Shown one piece after another: positions 50,995 to 60,430 of a stretch of 64,000 bases of DNA. Source of the stretch: UBA8529 sp964390565. Lineage in GTDB: Bacteria; Bacteroidota; Bacteroidia; Bacteroidales; Tenuifilaceae. How positions within the stretch are numbered: position 1 is the stretch's first letter; each line of letters begins with the position of its first letter. The translations under genes were made by a program, and so were the position numbers. Below the pieces are notes generated by a model. That model had not been told where the DNA came from and did not search any database. It saw only the letters and a program-made list of their open reading frames with translations. Location of the stretch: NCBI GenBank assembly GCA_964390565.1, contig CAYMII010000002.1, positions 101,091-165,090 of the forward strand, read 5' to 3'.

Positions 50995-51597
50995 CTATTT
51001 CTTAACTTTAATCCCACAACCTACGGCTTTGGTTTCTTTCATTGCAATTTCTTTACCAGCAAGCAATGCTTCAATAGCATTTTCCAAAAACTTATCCTTT
51101 ACGAGAGAAGTATCTTTGTAGTTATCGTCGATAGTTCCAATATATTCAACCACCATGTCGTTCCCCTTTTTAGTTAAGAGAAATACATGTGGGGTTTTGG
51201 TAGCGCCAAAAATAGGATAAACCTTTTGACCCTCATCGAATAGATATAAAAATGGAAAAGATTTTTCCTTAGCTCTTACAACCATCAGATCGTATGAATC
51301 TTGAGGCTGCACCTCAGGGTTATTTGGATTTATAGCAATAACTGGAAATCCTTTGGCCTCATACTTCTTATGAATATTGATTATTCTATCCTCATATGCC
51401 TTTGCATAAGGGCAATGATTACAGGTAAAAATAACAATAGCGCCCTTTGAATTTTTGAAATCGCTTAGCGCAACCATTTTACCATCAACGTTTTTCAACT
51501 TAAAATCGGCAACTTTGTCGCCAATTTTATAACCTTGCGCAAAAAGAATTGATGATGTAATCATCAACATAGCAAAAATTGAAAATATTCTTTTCAT
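50995..51597 (-). CDS. Exported thioredoxin-fold (AhpC/TSA-like) redoxin
   Basis: 200 residues with a signal peptide (KRIFSIFAMLMITSSILFAQ). The thioredoxin fold shows KVADFKLKNVDGKMVALSDF and IFTCNHCPYAKAYED: a CxxC with sequence CNHC. The cis-Pro is in ATKTPHVFLL. It ends with AVGCGIKVKK, carrying a further cysteine. Members of this group are periplasmic thiol reductases or peroxidase-like proteins of unknown partner. It lies 22 bp downstream of the TlpA-like lipoprotein gene, suggesting a two-gene operon for periplasmic thiol chemistry. Confidence 0.85.
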   Translation of the reverse strand: MKRIFSIFAMLMITSSILFAQGYKIGDKVADFKLKNVDGKMVALSDFKNSKGAIVIFTCNHCPYAKAYEDRIINIHKKYEAKGFPVIAINPNNPEVQPQDSYDLMVVRAKEKSFPFLYLFDEGQKVYPIFGATKTPHVFLLTKKGNDMVVEYIGTIDDNYKDTSLVKDKFLENAIEALLAGKEIAMKETKAVGCGIKVKK

Positions 51598-51619
51598 AGT
51601 TTTAATTTTAATTTATTTG

Positions 51620-52114
51620 TTATTGTGAGATGTTTTTAAATTCAACAGTTAACTCATCGTATGTTAATTCTTTTTCCAAGAAAACGCGTTTTCCATTACC
51701 ATATATCAGCGTTGCAGGCAATGAACCACTCCAAGTTGAATCAACCTTACCTATCCATTGGTTTTGATTTGGATCATCAAGCATAATGACATCTAAACTA
51801 GATTTGCGGTTTTTAAGAAAAGGAAGTAATCTTGATTTGTATTGATCGGGGAAATCGAGGTTAATCATTAACACCTTAACCTTTTCTTTCTTATTCTCTT
51901 TTGCAAATTGTTCGAAAACCGGAAACTCCTTTACACAAGGAGCGCACCATGTAGCCCAAAAATTTATAACATAAACAGAATCATTCTGTTTATTAAACCA
52001 TTTTTCAATCCCATTAAAATCAGTTATCGGAACTTTATGATTAAACGAAATAGGATTACAAGAATCAAAACTTATGATGATGATTACGTAAATTAAATAT
52101 CTTTTAATCAGCAT
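51620..52114 (-). CDS. TlpA/ResA-like thioredoxin lipoprotein
   Basis: 164 residues. Lipoprotein signal with ISFDSC; Cys at about residue 19 is the probable lipidated residue. VINFWATWCAPCVKEFPVF gives the CAPC redox site of TlpA/ResA-like proteins, and LPATLIYGNGK the cis-Pro. It likely reduces disulfides on the periplasmic side (cytochrome maturation or other). It is upstream in a two-gene operon with the CNHC redoxin. The partner reductase is not in the window; trxB at 39 kb is cytoplasmic. Confidence 0.88.
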   Translation of the reverse strand: MLIKRYLIYVIIIISFDSCNPISFNHKVPITDFNGIEKWFNKQNDSVYVINFWATWCAPCVKEFPVFEQFAKENKKEKVKVLMINLDFPDQYKSRLLPFLKNRKSSLDVIMLDDPNQNQWIGKVDSTWSGSLPATLIYGNGKRVFLEKELTYDELTVEFKNISQ

Positions 52115-52246
52115 ATTAATTAATTTAGACTCATTCTAAACAACATAATATAAGCATTGTTCAAAAAACTCAGTATTTATAACTAAATTTCTCATCTATA
52201 AAACATTACATCTACAATAATTCTGTCTCTGTTAAATCAATAAATT

Positions 52247-54655
52247 ATGCTGAAAAATTATCTAAAAACCGCAACAAGGAATTTGATAAAAACACGACAA
52301 TACTCTACTATCAACATTCTTGGATTATCAATTGGCATGGCTGCTTGCTTACTTATCCTTCATTATGTCTATTTTGAAAGAAGTTTTGACAAGTCATTCA
52401 GCAACAGCGAAAGAATTTACCGACTCCGATATGAGCGTACTAGCGAAACTGGCGAAACAGTGCATTTCTCATCGTGCTGCCCTCCGTTAGGATTAAGGAT
52501 TCGAAGTTCAATCCCTGAGGTTGAAAAAGTTGGGCGAATTTGGCGATACACTGCAACAGTTTCATACAAAGAAAAGGCATTTATCGAAGAGAAGATGTTC
52601 TTTGCAGAACCTGAGTTTTTCGAAATATTTAATTATAAAGTAATAAACGGGAATCCTAACGGAGATCTAAAAAAACCTAATAATGCATTCATTTCACGTT
52701 CAACAGCAGCAAAATATTTTGGAGACGAAAACCCAATTGGAAAATCATTTAGTGTTGATAAGAAAACAGAATACAATGTTGTTGGATTATTTGATGATAT
52801 AGCCCAAAACAATCATCTTAAGTTTGACATTATACTTTCCTGGTCTAACCTAATCAATATTTATGGCAATGATATTGAGGAATCATGGGGAGATACAGGT
52901 GCATACACTTACCTTCTTTTCAAGGAGGGGGCAGATATAAATTTTTTCAATGAAAACGTTAAGAAACTTGTTAATGGTGAGATTGGTGAGCTCATGAAAG
53001 AGTATAAACTTAAATTTGAGTTTCCAATTCAAAAACTAACAGATATCCATCTAAACTCTCATTACCAACAGGAATATGAGGTTAATGGAGATTCTAACAC
53101 TGTAAAATTCTTGTACCTTATTGCCTTTATTATTTTAGTTATCGCCTGGGTTAATTACATCAACCTTTCAACTGCTCGTTCACTTATTAGAGCAAAAGAG
53201 ATAGGAATAAGAAAGGTGATTGGCTCTTCAAGGATTCGAATAATATGGCAATTCTTCATTGAAATAATAATTATTAACCTAATAGCGGTTTTTCTTGCTT
53301 GGTTCATTGTCGAACTATTTATGCCTCTTTTCTCAGATATTACAAGCATCTCATCTGAAATTTCGATTTGGAAATTTGCTTGGTTTTGGGAAGCGTTACT
53401 ATTGATGTTTGTTTCAGGGATATTCCTGTCAGGGCTATATCCTGCAATTGCTTTATCATCATTTAAACCATTAACCGTTTTAAAAGGAAAAATTGGCAAT
53501 ACTCCAAAAGGTGTTAACCTCCGTAAAGTACTTGTAGTATTTCAGTTTACGATGGCAATAATCTTACTAACATTTACTTTTGCAGTATATAAGCAGATAA
53601 CGACCATGAAAAACATGGAGTTAGGATTCACAACAAAACAGATTATTGCAGTAAGAGCACCTCGTGTTCGAGAGGCTACATTTAAAAGTCAATTAAGTAG
53701 TTTTAGAGAAGAGATACTTAAAGATCCAAAAATTGAGAAGTTTTGCGTTCTAACTGAAACTCCTGGAAAGCAAATTTATTGGGACGCAGGTGGAATTCAT
53801 GCTGTGGGCAACAACGTTGACAAGAACTACCAAATTGTTGGCATTGACTATGATTTTGTTGATCTTTTTCAAACAAAAATTATTGAGGGAAGAAATTTCT
53901 CTAAAGACTTTGCTTCCGACTCAATGGCCTTAATACTAAATGAAACAGCCGCAAAATGGATGGATTTCCCCGATGCCAAATCGGCAATCGGCAAGCAAGT
54001 TTCTTATTGGGATCAGATTTACACTATTGTTGGGGTTATGAAAGATTACCATCAGCAATCTCCTAAAGCTGCATTCGAACCACACATATACAGGCTTTTG
54101 CCCTACGGACGAGGTGTTAGGGGATTTTTTGCATTTAAACTGAGTTCCTCTAATTATGATGAGAGCATTGAGTTAATTCAAGACAGATACTCCAAATTCT
54201 TTCCAGGAAATGCATTTGAATATTACTTTCAAGATGATTATTACAACAATCAGTACAAACGAGATCTTGTAGTTGGAAAAGTTTTTGGCATCTTTTCTTT
54301 CCTTGCCATTTTTGTTACTATTCTAGGTATCCTTGGTCTATTCTCATTCATGATTATTCAACGCACAAAAGAGATAAGCATTAGAAGTGTACTAGGCGCT
54401 GGAATAACAAAAATAATTGTGCGTTTCGGAAAAGACTTTATGTTTTTAATTGGAATATCCTTCCTAATTGCAATGCCAATCAGCTATTACTTAATTTCAA
54501 AATGGCTCGAATCTTTCGCCTACAAGATGAATATTGGCATTTGGGTTTTTATTCTTCCATTAATAATAGTAATAATTACTGCAGGGCTTACAATTATCTC
54601 AAGAGTAATAAATGCAGCAAGAATTAACCCTGTAGAGAACTTAAGGTATGAATAA
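52247..54655 (+). CDS. FtsX/MacB-type ABC transporter permease
   Basis: 802 residues. N-terminal TM (LGLSIGMAACLLILHYV) after the typical start NYLKTATRNLIKTRQYSTIN, a large periplasmic MacB_PCD domain, three TMs (about 285-430) with the FtsX motif ARSLIRAKEIGIRKVIGSSR, a second periplasmic domain, and a final three-TM block with QRTKEISIRSVLGAGI, ending NPVENLRYE. This duplicated FtsX layout is common in Bacteroidota, where such permeases export peptides or antibiotics or act on lipoproteins. No ATPase gene is adjacent, so the partner is elsewhere. It is ended by a strong terminator. Confidence 0.9.
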   Translation: MLKNYLKTATRNLIKTRQYSTINILGLSIGMAACLLILHYVYFERSFDKSFSNSERIYRLRYERTSETGETVHFSSCCPPLGLRIRSSIPEVEKVGRIWRYTATVSYKEKAFIEEKMFFAEPEFFEIFNYKVINGNPNGDLKKPNNAFISRSTAAKYFGDENPIGKSFSVDKKTEYNVVGLFDDIAQNNHLKFDIILSWSNLINIYGNDIEESWGDTGAYTYLLFKEGADINFFNENVKKLVNGEIGELMKEYKLKFEFPIQKLTDIHLNSHYQQEYEVNGDSNTVKFLYLIAFIILVIAWVNYINLSTARSLIRAKEIGIRKVIGSSRIRIIWQFFIEIIIINLIAVFLAWFIVELFMPLFSDITSISSEISIWKFAWFWEALLLMFVSGIFLSGLYPAIALSSFKPLTVLKGKIGNTPKGVNLRKVLVVFQFTMAIILLTFTFAVYKQITTMKNMELGFTTKQIIAVRAPRVREATFKSQLSSFREEILKDPKIEKFCVLTETPGKQIYWDAGGIHAVGNNVDKNYQIVGIDYDFVDLFQTKIIEGRNFSKDFASDSMALILNETAAKWMDFPDAKSAIGKQVSYWDQIYTIVGVMKDYHQQSPKAAFEPHIYRLLPYGRGVRGFFAFKLSSSNYDESIELIQDRYSKFFPGNAFEYYFQDDYYNNQYKRDLVVGKVFGIFSFLAIFVTILGILGLFSFMIIQRTKEISIRSVLGAGITKIIVRFGKDFMFLIGISFLIAMPISYYLISKWLESFAYKMNIGIWVFILPLIIVIITAGLTIISRVINAARINPVENLRYE

Positions 54656-54678
54656 TGCAAAGCTCATCATTGGATAAA

Positions 54679-54706
54679 AAAAGGCGGATAATAAAATCCG
54701 CCTTTT
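54679..54706. terminator. Bidirectional terminator
   Basis: AAAAGGCGGAT (54679-54689) pairs with ATCCGCCTTTT (54696-54706) around loop AATAAA, between convergent genes. Confidence 0.88.
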
Positions 54707-54711
54707 CTTTT

Positions 54712-55590
54712 TCATTCAAAATCTAATTTATCTATGTATTTTGAATACAACTCGTATTGGCTTCCGTACATCCAAATCCGGGTAAATACTCGTGACAAAA
54801 TAAAAGCCTGCTGAAAAATGAACATGATTAAAATTGTGAAACCAGAGGTCATTCCAATTTTACTATTAAGTAAAAGGATAGAGATTAACAGAATAATAGG
54901 AACCACAAGTTGAAATAGAAACAATGAAAAGGTGTTTACGAAATGCTTAAAAACAAACTTTATCGATCTAAATATTGACCTAAAAACTTTACGTGAATCC
55001 TCAGTAACGAGCCTAATTTTTGTGTAATAGGCTATCATTTGGAGAATTGCTAGAAAAAACAAATGAATAACAACACCAATTAAAACAATATAGAAAAGAG
55101 AAGCCTCTGAGGCAACAGTATCGCTAGCGCTATTAACAATTAAAGACATTGGAAGATATACTATTACTGCAACCAAAATATTAAATATTAACATATAAAG
55201 GAAAAGTTTAAAGAATCTAAAGAAGTAATGCACACAACCAATTAAAAATGATTTTATGCCAAACCTTTCTTTTGAGTTAAAAGTGAATAAAATTCCTCCT
55301 GCCATAAACATGCTCAACACTAGGTATAGAAGTATCATCCAACGAGCCTGAGCAATGGAGCCACCTAACCCTTTAACGGAGCGAATAAATTCAACAAATG
55401 AGGTAAAATCGAATCCTTTCAGAAGAGCATCGGGTAGCATTGAACTACCAAAACCCTCTTTCAAGAAGCTTAGCAATGGGAACATTACTAGAAGAGCAAG
55501 CGCAAGATTGATGCAGTAAATTAAAAATGTCATTTTAATGTTTCTTAAAGACATCTTAAACCCTGATATATATGAATCAATTACTTTCAT
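54712..55590 (-). CDS. Integral membrane protein of unknown function, partner of M1 peptidase
   Basis: 292 residues with about six hydrophobic helices (FLIYCINLALALLVMFPLL, WMILLYLVLSMFMAGGILF, LFLYMLIFNILVAVIVYLP, FYIVLIGVVIHLFFLAI, FLFQLVVPIILLISILLL, FTILIMFIFQQAFILS) and no enzyme motif. It starts 24 bp after the M1 peptidase stop on the same strand, so it belongs to the same transcript. It resembles generic DUF4013-like or glycerophosphodiesterase-membrane-domain proteins only in outline. I do not recognise the family. It may position or assist the exported peptidase. Confidence 0.7.
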   Translation of the reverse strand: MKVIDSYISGFKMSLRNIKMTFLIYCINLALALLVMFPLLSFLKEGFGSSMLPDALLKGFDFTSFVEFIRSVKGLGGSIAQARWMILLYLVLSMFMAGGILFTFNSKERFGIKSFLIGCVHYFFRFFKLFLYMLIFNILVAVIVYLPMSLIVNSASDTVASEASLFYIVLIGVVIHLFFLAILQMIAYYTKIRLVTEDSRKVFRSIFRSIKFVFKHFVNTFSLFLFQLVVPIILLISILLLNSKIGMTSGFTILIMFIFQQAFILSRVFTRIWMYGSQYELYSKYIDKLDFE

Positions 55591-55614
55591 TTTTTTTATA
55601 TTTTAAATTTCAGA

Positions 55615-57630
55615 CTAAGAGAATATCGAGAATGATTGCATCATATTTTGCAACATAAAAAGGAATTTTAAAGCCATTTTCCATGCCGTTGAACTCTTTG
55701 GCTCAAGGGTTAGGCTATTATTCATTAGGTTAACATCAATAAGTATCTTGTTATCAGGATCGACTTTTGCCCATAAGATCTTCGATTGTTTTTCGTAAGA
55801 AAAATCGATTGACCGTGCTTTACCATCCCAAGATTCGCGAACCTCATCCCCATTCTCAAACTTAATGAGTACATCAATTGGAACATAAACTTCACCTAAG
55901 CGATTTAGTATTACTTTTGATTTATACCTCTTTTCCTTGGATACGCTATCTTTAAGCAATACTTTTTCACCATTAACATCAACAAGACCTTTATCAGGAT
56001 AAACCTCATCATTCTTTATTGAAGCAACTGAATAATCACATGCATTAGAACCATATAAAACTTGATCGAAATACCAATTCATATTCATCCCAAATTTGGT
56101 CCCATGATTTTTTGTAACTATCTCGTTAACTATTGCAATAAAATCGGTTGCACAAGGATGTTTAAACTTCCATCGATTGTAGTATGTTTTCATTATCTCA
56201 TCCATGGTCTCCCTACCAACAATATTATCGAGGGTACTCATCCAAGTTCCTGCTTTCATATATGACAAAGAGCCATATCCACCGTGTTTATATTCCCAAG
56301 AGTAACGGAAATTTTCAGCAATCTTAGGATTTCTCATTGAAACATACCCATTACGAGTATTCTCTCCATCACCAACCTTAAGCCCAAGGAAATCAGCAAA
56401 TGAAGACTTATCACCATAAGCATAATCCATAATTCGAGTTTCGAAATAGGTGTTAAAACCTTCATCAAGCCAAGGTTCTTCAAATTCATTGGAAGCAAGA
56501 ATCCCCATAAAATAAGCATGACCAAACTCATGAATGGTAACCATTTCAGTAAATCTTAGACCGTCGGGCATTCCCCATAAACAATCGGAAGTTATAAATG
56601 TAGTGTACTCCATACCCCCCGAACCTAATCCTCTAAAAGGAGGATCAACGATTGTCAAATAAGGATATGGGTATTCGCCCAGATTTTTATCAAAATAGGC
56701 TAACGCTTCTATTGCTGAGTTTATGTACCGACTAGCCTGACTGAAGTGTTCGGGTTGTAAAAGAACTTTAATCTTAACATGCTTCCATTGCGATTCGGCA
56801 ATTTTGAAACGAGGTGAAGCAGTCCAAGCAAAGTCAACTATATCTTCAGCTCTGTATTTTAAAGTTTTTGTGCCATCTCCATTTTCCTTCTCGGATTGCA
56901 GCAAACCTACACTACCTACAACATAGTTATTTGGTAAAGTAATATTCACATTATAAACGCTGAAGTTTGCATAGAACTCTGAATTAGCATGGAATTGATG
57001 ACAGTTCCATTGACCTTTAGTTGCGTAACGCAGCCCTTTTGGCTCATACACTCCAAGTTTAGGAAACCACTGTCCTGCAAGAAAATAGTTATCACTGTAA
57101 CCAGTACGAGCAAATATCTTCGGCAATTTTGAAATAAACTTTATATCTAGTTGAATCTCTTCGTTTGGTTTAACAGGCTTTTCGAGTTTAACAGATATTA
57201 CAGTTTGATCATTCTCATTATTATCATCAGGATGAATAAAGACAATTTTGTTTGACAAATCCTCACCACCAGCAACTTTCATGCTTGTCACATCAATATA
57301 ACCCCACTCCTCCTTCTTTGATTCATCAAGTGCAAACCCTCTATGCGAACCACCTGATTCTTGCATAAAGGTTGACTTTGTGTTTTTAAATGCATTCAGA
57401 TAAAGATGGAACTGTAACTCATCCACAAGATCTGTGGATGGATTCTTCCAACGCAATTGCATCTCGCCATCAAGCAATTTCTTATCAGTATCTAATTTTA
57501 CAGATATGTTATAACTAGTTATTCTTTCGCTGTTTGGTTTAGGGAAGATATCAACCTGAGCAAACGAAATAGCTGTTATGCCTACTGATGCTACGACCAA
57601 CAAGCATAATTTTTTAATAATCTTTCTCAT
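55615..57630 (-). CDS. Exported M1-family zinc aminopeptidase
   Basis: 671 residues with signal peptide (KLCLLVVASVGITAISFAQ). The gluzincin site is HEFGH followed after exactly 18 residues by Glu (LDEGFNTYFE), and GLGSGGMEYTTF is the substrate-binding exopeptidase loop (GGMEY; the classical form is GAMEN). The N-terminal beta-saddle of M1 enzymes is in place. The C-terminus ends in a hydrophobic helix (AWKMALKFLFMLQNM) that could anchor it. It cleaves peptides in the periplasm or at the surface, presumably feeding on protein. It is co-transcribed with a membrane protein of unknown function. No T9SS C-terminal sorting signal is seen. Confidence 0.9.
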   Translation of the reverse strand: MRKIIKKLCLLVVASVGITAISFAQVDIFPKPNSERITSYNISVKLDTDKKLLDGEMQLRWKNPSTDLVDELQFHLYLNAFKNTKSTFMQESGGSHRGFALDESKKEEWGYIDVTSMKVAGGEDLSNKIVFIHPDDNNENDQTVISVKLEKPVKPNEEIQLDIKFISKLPKIFARTGYSDNYFLAGQWFPKLGVYEPKGLRYATKGQWNCHQFHANSEFYANFSVYNVNITLPNNYVVGSVGLLQSEKENGDGTKTLKYRAEDIVDFAWTASPRFKIAESQWKHVKIKVLLQPEHFSQASRYINSAIEALAYFDKNLGEYPYPYLTIVDPPFRGLGSGGMEYTTFITSDCLWGMPDGLRFTEMVTIHEFGHAYFMGILASNEFEEPWLDEGFNTYFETRIMDYAYGDKSSFADFLGLKVGDGENTRNGYVSMRNPKIAENFRYSWEYKHGGYGSLSYMKAGTWMSTLDNIVGRETMDEIMKTYYNRWKFKHPCATDFIAIVNEIVTKNHGTKFGMNMNWYFDQVLYGSNACDYSVASIKNDEVYPDKGLVDVNGEKVLLKDSVSKEKRYKSKVILNRLGEVYVPIDVLIKFENGDEVRESWDGKARSIDFSYEKQSKILWAKVDPDNKILIDVNLMNNSLTLEPKSSTAWKMALKFLFMLQNMMQSFSIFS

Positions 57631-57821
57631 AAATGGGATGTGGATTAGTCAACTAAATTTAAATGATTTTTATAGACTTATATTATTTTTATATAATGAT
57701 TTGACGCCTAAACGATTTAAAGGTTACATCCGAATTAACTATATATTGCATTAAGGGTATAATTCGATATAGGTATCATATAATATAGGTCAATTCAAAT
57801 TTAAAATAATTCAATAAAATT

Positions 57822-58844
57822 ATGAAAAATGCTAAAATCCAAATCCTTGTAATTTCTATAATTACTTTAATGGGATTTAATCAAACAAATGCTCAAGCAG
57901 TATTCCCTATTCTCAAAGGAGATTATTTAGGTCAGCCTCTGCCAACTAATAAGCCAGCAGTTTTTGCACCTGAAATTATTTCGACAGGAATGTATGAAAG
58001 AGATTTAGCAATTACTCCAAATGGAAATGAAATTTACTATTCATTATTCCAAGGTGATTGGAACACAATTATGATGACAAAAAGGATTGATGGTGTTTGG
58101 CAAGAGCCCGTTGTCGCTCCCTTTGCCAGAGATACCATGTTTTTCTTTGCCGAACCAGCACTGTCCATTGATGGCAACAAAATATTCTTCCTTTCTACCA
58201 AACCACGAGCAAATGAAAAAGCAAAACCAGGGTGGAATAATCAAAACATATGGGTTGCCGAACGACAAGCAAATGGCTCATGGGGAGAAGCACTACCTCT
58301 ACCCGAAAACATTAATGGGTTCGAAGAGTTCTACCCTTCTATAACAAAAGATGGAACGCTTTATTTTTGTAGAACAGACGCTAAATCAAAAGTCTCTCAA
58401 ATTTTTCGCTCAAAACTAGTGAATGGTGTTTACCAAGACCCAATTGCTTTACCAGCTCCAATTAACGAAAAAGGAACAATTTTTAACGCATGTATAGCTC
58501 CCGACGACAGCTATTTGATAGGTTGTGTTAGCGAAAGGGATTCAAGCAATATGAAAAGGGTAACTTATATGATGTTTTTCCATAATTCAGATGACACTTG
58601 GTCGAAAGGAATTGATTTAGTTAAAGAACTTAATCTCCCTTGCCCTAATGCCATTAGCGTTTCAATATCTCCTGATGGGAAATATCTATTCTTTGCTTCG
58701 GCAATTAAATCCATTAAATTCAAGAATCTTCAACCTGATTGGAAATTAAACTCAATTTCAAAAAGGAGGTTAAGTCACGGTAATGGCAACTCGGATATTT
58801 ACTGGATGAAAATAGAGGATGGTTTTAGCAAACTTAGGAAATGA
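57822..58844 (+). CDS. Exported PD40 beta-propeller protein
   Basis: 340 residues with signal peptide (KIQILVISIITLMGFNQTNAQ). At least five PD40/WD40-like blades are seen: ERDLAITPNGNEIYYSL, AEPALSIDGNKIFFLST, FYPSITKDGTLYFCRTD, NACIAPDDSYLIGCVSE, SVSISPDGKYLFFAS. No catalytic residue is evident, so it is a binding protein in the periplasm or on the surface. A small NTF2-like lipoprotein gene follows 51 bp later in the same direction. Confidence 0.85.
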   Translation: MKNAKIQILVISIITLMGFNQTNAQAVFPILKGDYLGQPLPTNKPAVFAPEIISTGMYERDLAITPNGNEIYYSLFQGDWNTIMMTKRIDGVWQEPVVAPFARDTMFFFAEPALSIDGNKIFFLSTKPRANEKAKPGWNNQNIWVAERQANGSWGEALPLPENINGFEEFYPSITKDGTLYFCRTDAKSKVSQIFRSKLVNGVYQDPIALPAPINEKGTIFNACIAPDDSYLIGCVSERDSSNMKRVTYMMFFHNSDDTWSKGIDLVKELNLPCPNAISVSISPDGKYLFFASAIKSIKFKNLQPDWKLNSISKRRLSHGNGNSDIYWMKIEDGFSKLRK

Positions 58845-58895
58845 AACATTTAGTAGTTTTTATAGCTATTATTGTAAACTAAATTATCAAATTCA

Positions 58896-59327
58896 ATGAA
58901 GCAATTTCCTTTCGTTTTTCTAATTGCCTTAATTCTTTTAGGCTGCAATAAAAACAAGTTCAATAACGAGGTGTTAGCCATTAAAGATGTAATGGAACAA
59001 CAAACTCAATGTTGGAGTAAAGGCGATATTGAGGGATTTATGAAAGGATACTGGGAGTCGGATAGTCTAAGGTTTTTGGGGAGACGAGGGTTGACATATG
59101 GTTGGGAAACAACTCTTAACAATTACAAAAAGGCATATCCTAACCCTTCGGCAATGGGTAAATTAAAGTTTATTCACATCTCTTTTGAGCCGCTTGGCAA
59201 CAATAAAATGTTTGTTGTTGGCAAGTGGGCTCTTTATCGAGAAAAAGATACACTAAGCGGTTATTATTCTTTGATTTGGAGAAAATTTGATGAGCAATGG
59301 AAAGTGGTTTTTGACCATACAAACTAG
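58896..59327 (+). CDS. NTF2-like (DUF4440) lipoprotein
   Basis: 143 residues. Lipobox LILLGC, with Cys17 as the modified residue. The rest is an NTF2-like fold in outline: VLAIKDVMEQQTQCWSKGDIEGFMKGYWESDSLRF, then a long strand region ending YYSLIWRKFDEQWKVVFDH, typical of DUF4440/SnoaL-like proteins. These are small binding or catalytic pockets of many functions; the ligand is unknown. It is downstream of the PD40 gene. Confidence 0.8.
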   Translation: MKQFPFVFLIALILLGCNKNKFNNEVLAIKDVMEQQTQCWSKGDIEGFMKGYWESDSLRFLGRRGLTYGWETTLNNYKKAYPNPSAMGKLKFIHISFEPLGNNKMFVVGKWALYREKDTLSGYYSLIWRKFDEQWKVVFDHTN

Positions 59328-59333
59328 CAATAA

Positions 59334-59744
59334 TCAAGGCACTACCTGAATGGAGTCAACGTTCCACAATTCATCTTTTAAGAAAAGGAAGTAGTAACGT
59401 CCAACCTTGCTAATGTTACCTTCAAAAGTAGAATCAGTTTTAATTATTTCGGAGTAACATTCAGAATTGAAACTCACATAAGTTGCTGCACCGTAAACTT
59501 TATATGCATCATCTGCTATTTGGGTGATGACAAACTTTGTATTCTTCTCACATGAACTTGTTGTTTCTGTACTTAAAAACAAATCAAAATCTACAGTAAC
59601 CTTAACAGTATCAGGCAAATTCCAATTTGTTAAGTTTAACATTACAGATTGCTTAACAAAACTTTCAGGCTTGCACCCAACAACAACGATTACAACAAAT
59701 AATATCAAAAATAAATGCTTGAAAATTAATTTATTATGGTTCAT
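59334..59744 (-). CDS. Small lipoprotein of unknown function
   Basis: 136 residues. Signal and lipobox (IFKHLFLILFVVIVVVGC) are clear, and the mature part is beta-rich (VKVTVDFDLFLSTETTSSCEKNTKFVITQ, YKVYGAATYVSFNSECYSEI) with two cysteines that may pair. It has no recognised domain. It stops 6 bases from the convergent NTF2-like gene and may be transcribed alone. Confidence 0.65.
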   Translation of the reverse strand: MNHNKLIFKHLFLILFVVIVVVGCKPESFVKQSVMLNLTNWNLPDTVKVTVDFDLFLSTETTSSCEKNTKFVITQIADDAYKVYGAATYVSFNSECYSEIIKTDSTFEGNISKVGRYYFLFLKDELWNVDSIQVVP

Positions 59745-59823
59745 ATTAACAATTCAAAAAGTTTTATACTTTGTAAATATAATCAAAATAACAGCCAACT
59801 TATAAATTAACAGAGTTGGAACT

Positions 59824-60297
59824 TTATTTTTTTGGAGACAGATTACCCCACAATACATTAATAATCCTCCACTCTCCATTATATTTGGCCAATTGGCAAT
59901 AATCAAAAAAATTGTATTTTGTGTTTACGGTTTTTGCAAGAGCATAATCACCAGATATATCATAAATTACAACATCTAGTTTAAATGGTTTACCCGGCTC
60001 ATAATCTCTAGCTTTTGCACCACCCTTATTTCTTTTAGTTATACCAATAAGTAATGAGGAGCCCATGTCAACAACAAAACTAGCACCCTCGGCATCTTGT
60101 GATATATTTCTTTTTACAAGTTCTGGAGATACAGCCTTACTAACCCTTTCGGTATTACCCTCGGCCCATCCTTCAACATAATCGCGACATGCTTTTTCAA
60201 TAGCAATGCTATCTGCCTTTGTTTGTGCATTAATTGATACACTTGCAAGGAATAAAGTAGCAATTAATAAAATTTTACATTTTTTCATCTTTTTCAT
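59824..60297 (-). CDS. Exported NTF2-like protein (putative lumazine-binding family)
   Basis: 157 residues with signal peptide (KCKILLIATLFLASVSINAQ). IEKACRDYVEGWAEGNTERVSKAVSPELVKR and AKTVNTKYNFFDYCQLAKYNGEWRIINVLW match the Lumazine_bd_2 NTF2-like family. No lipobox. It is one of several small exported NTF2-type proteins in this region. Function unknown; a pocket for a small hydrophobic ligand is inferred from the fold. Confidence 0.8.
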   Translation of the reverse strand: MKKMKKCKILLIATLFLASVSINAQTKADSIAIEKACRDYVEGWAEGNTERVSKAVSPELVKRNISQDAEGASFVVDMGSSLLIGITKRNKGGAKARDYEPGKPFKLDVVIYDISGDYALAKTVNTKYNFFDYCQLAKYNGEWRIINVLWGNLSPKK

Positions 60298-60430
60298 TTT
60301 TTAAATGGTTAGGAATCTCGTTTAAAAAAAATCTTAAAAACTATTATTAAAGAACTTCAACAACTTTTTTAATAAAATTACAAAACATTGATGGAATGAG
60401 AAATAGAAAATCACCAGTAAAATACAATAA

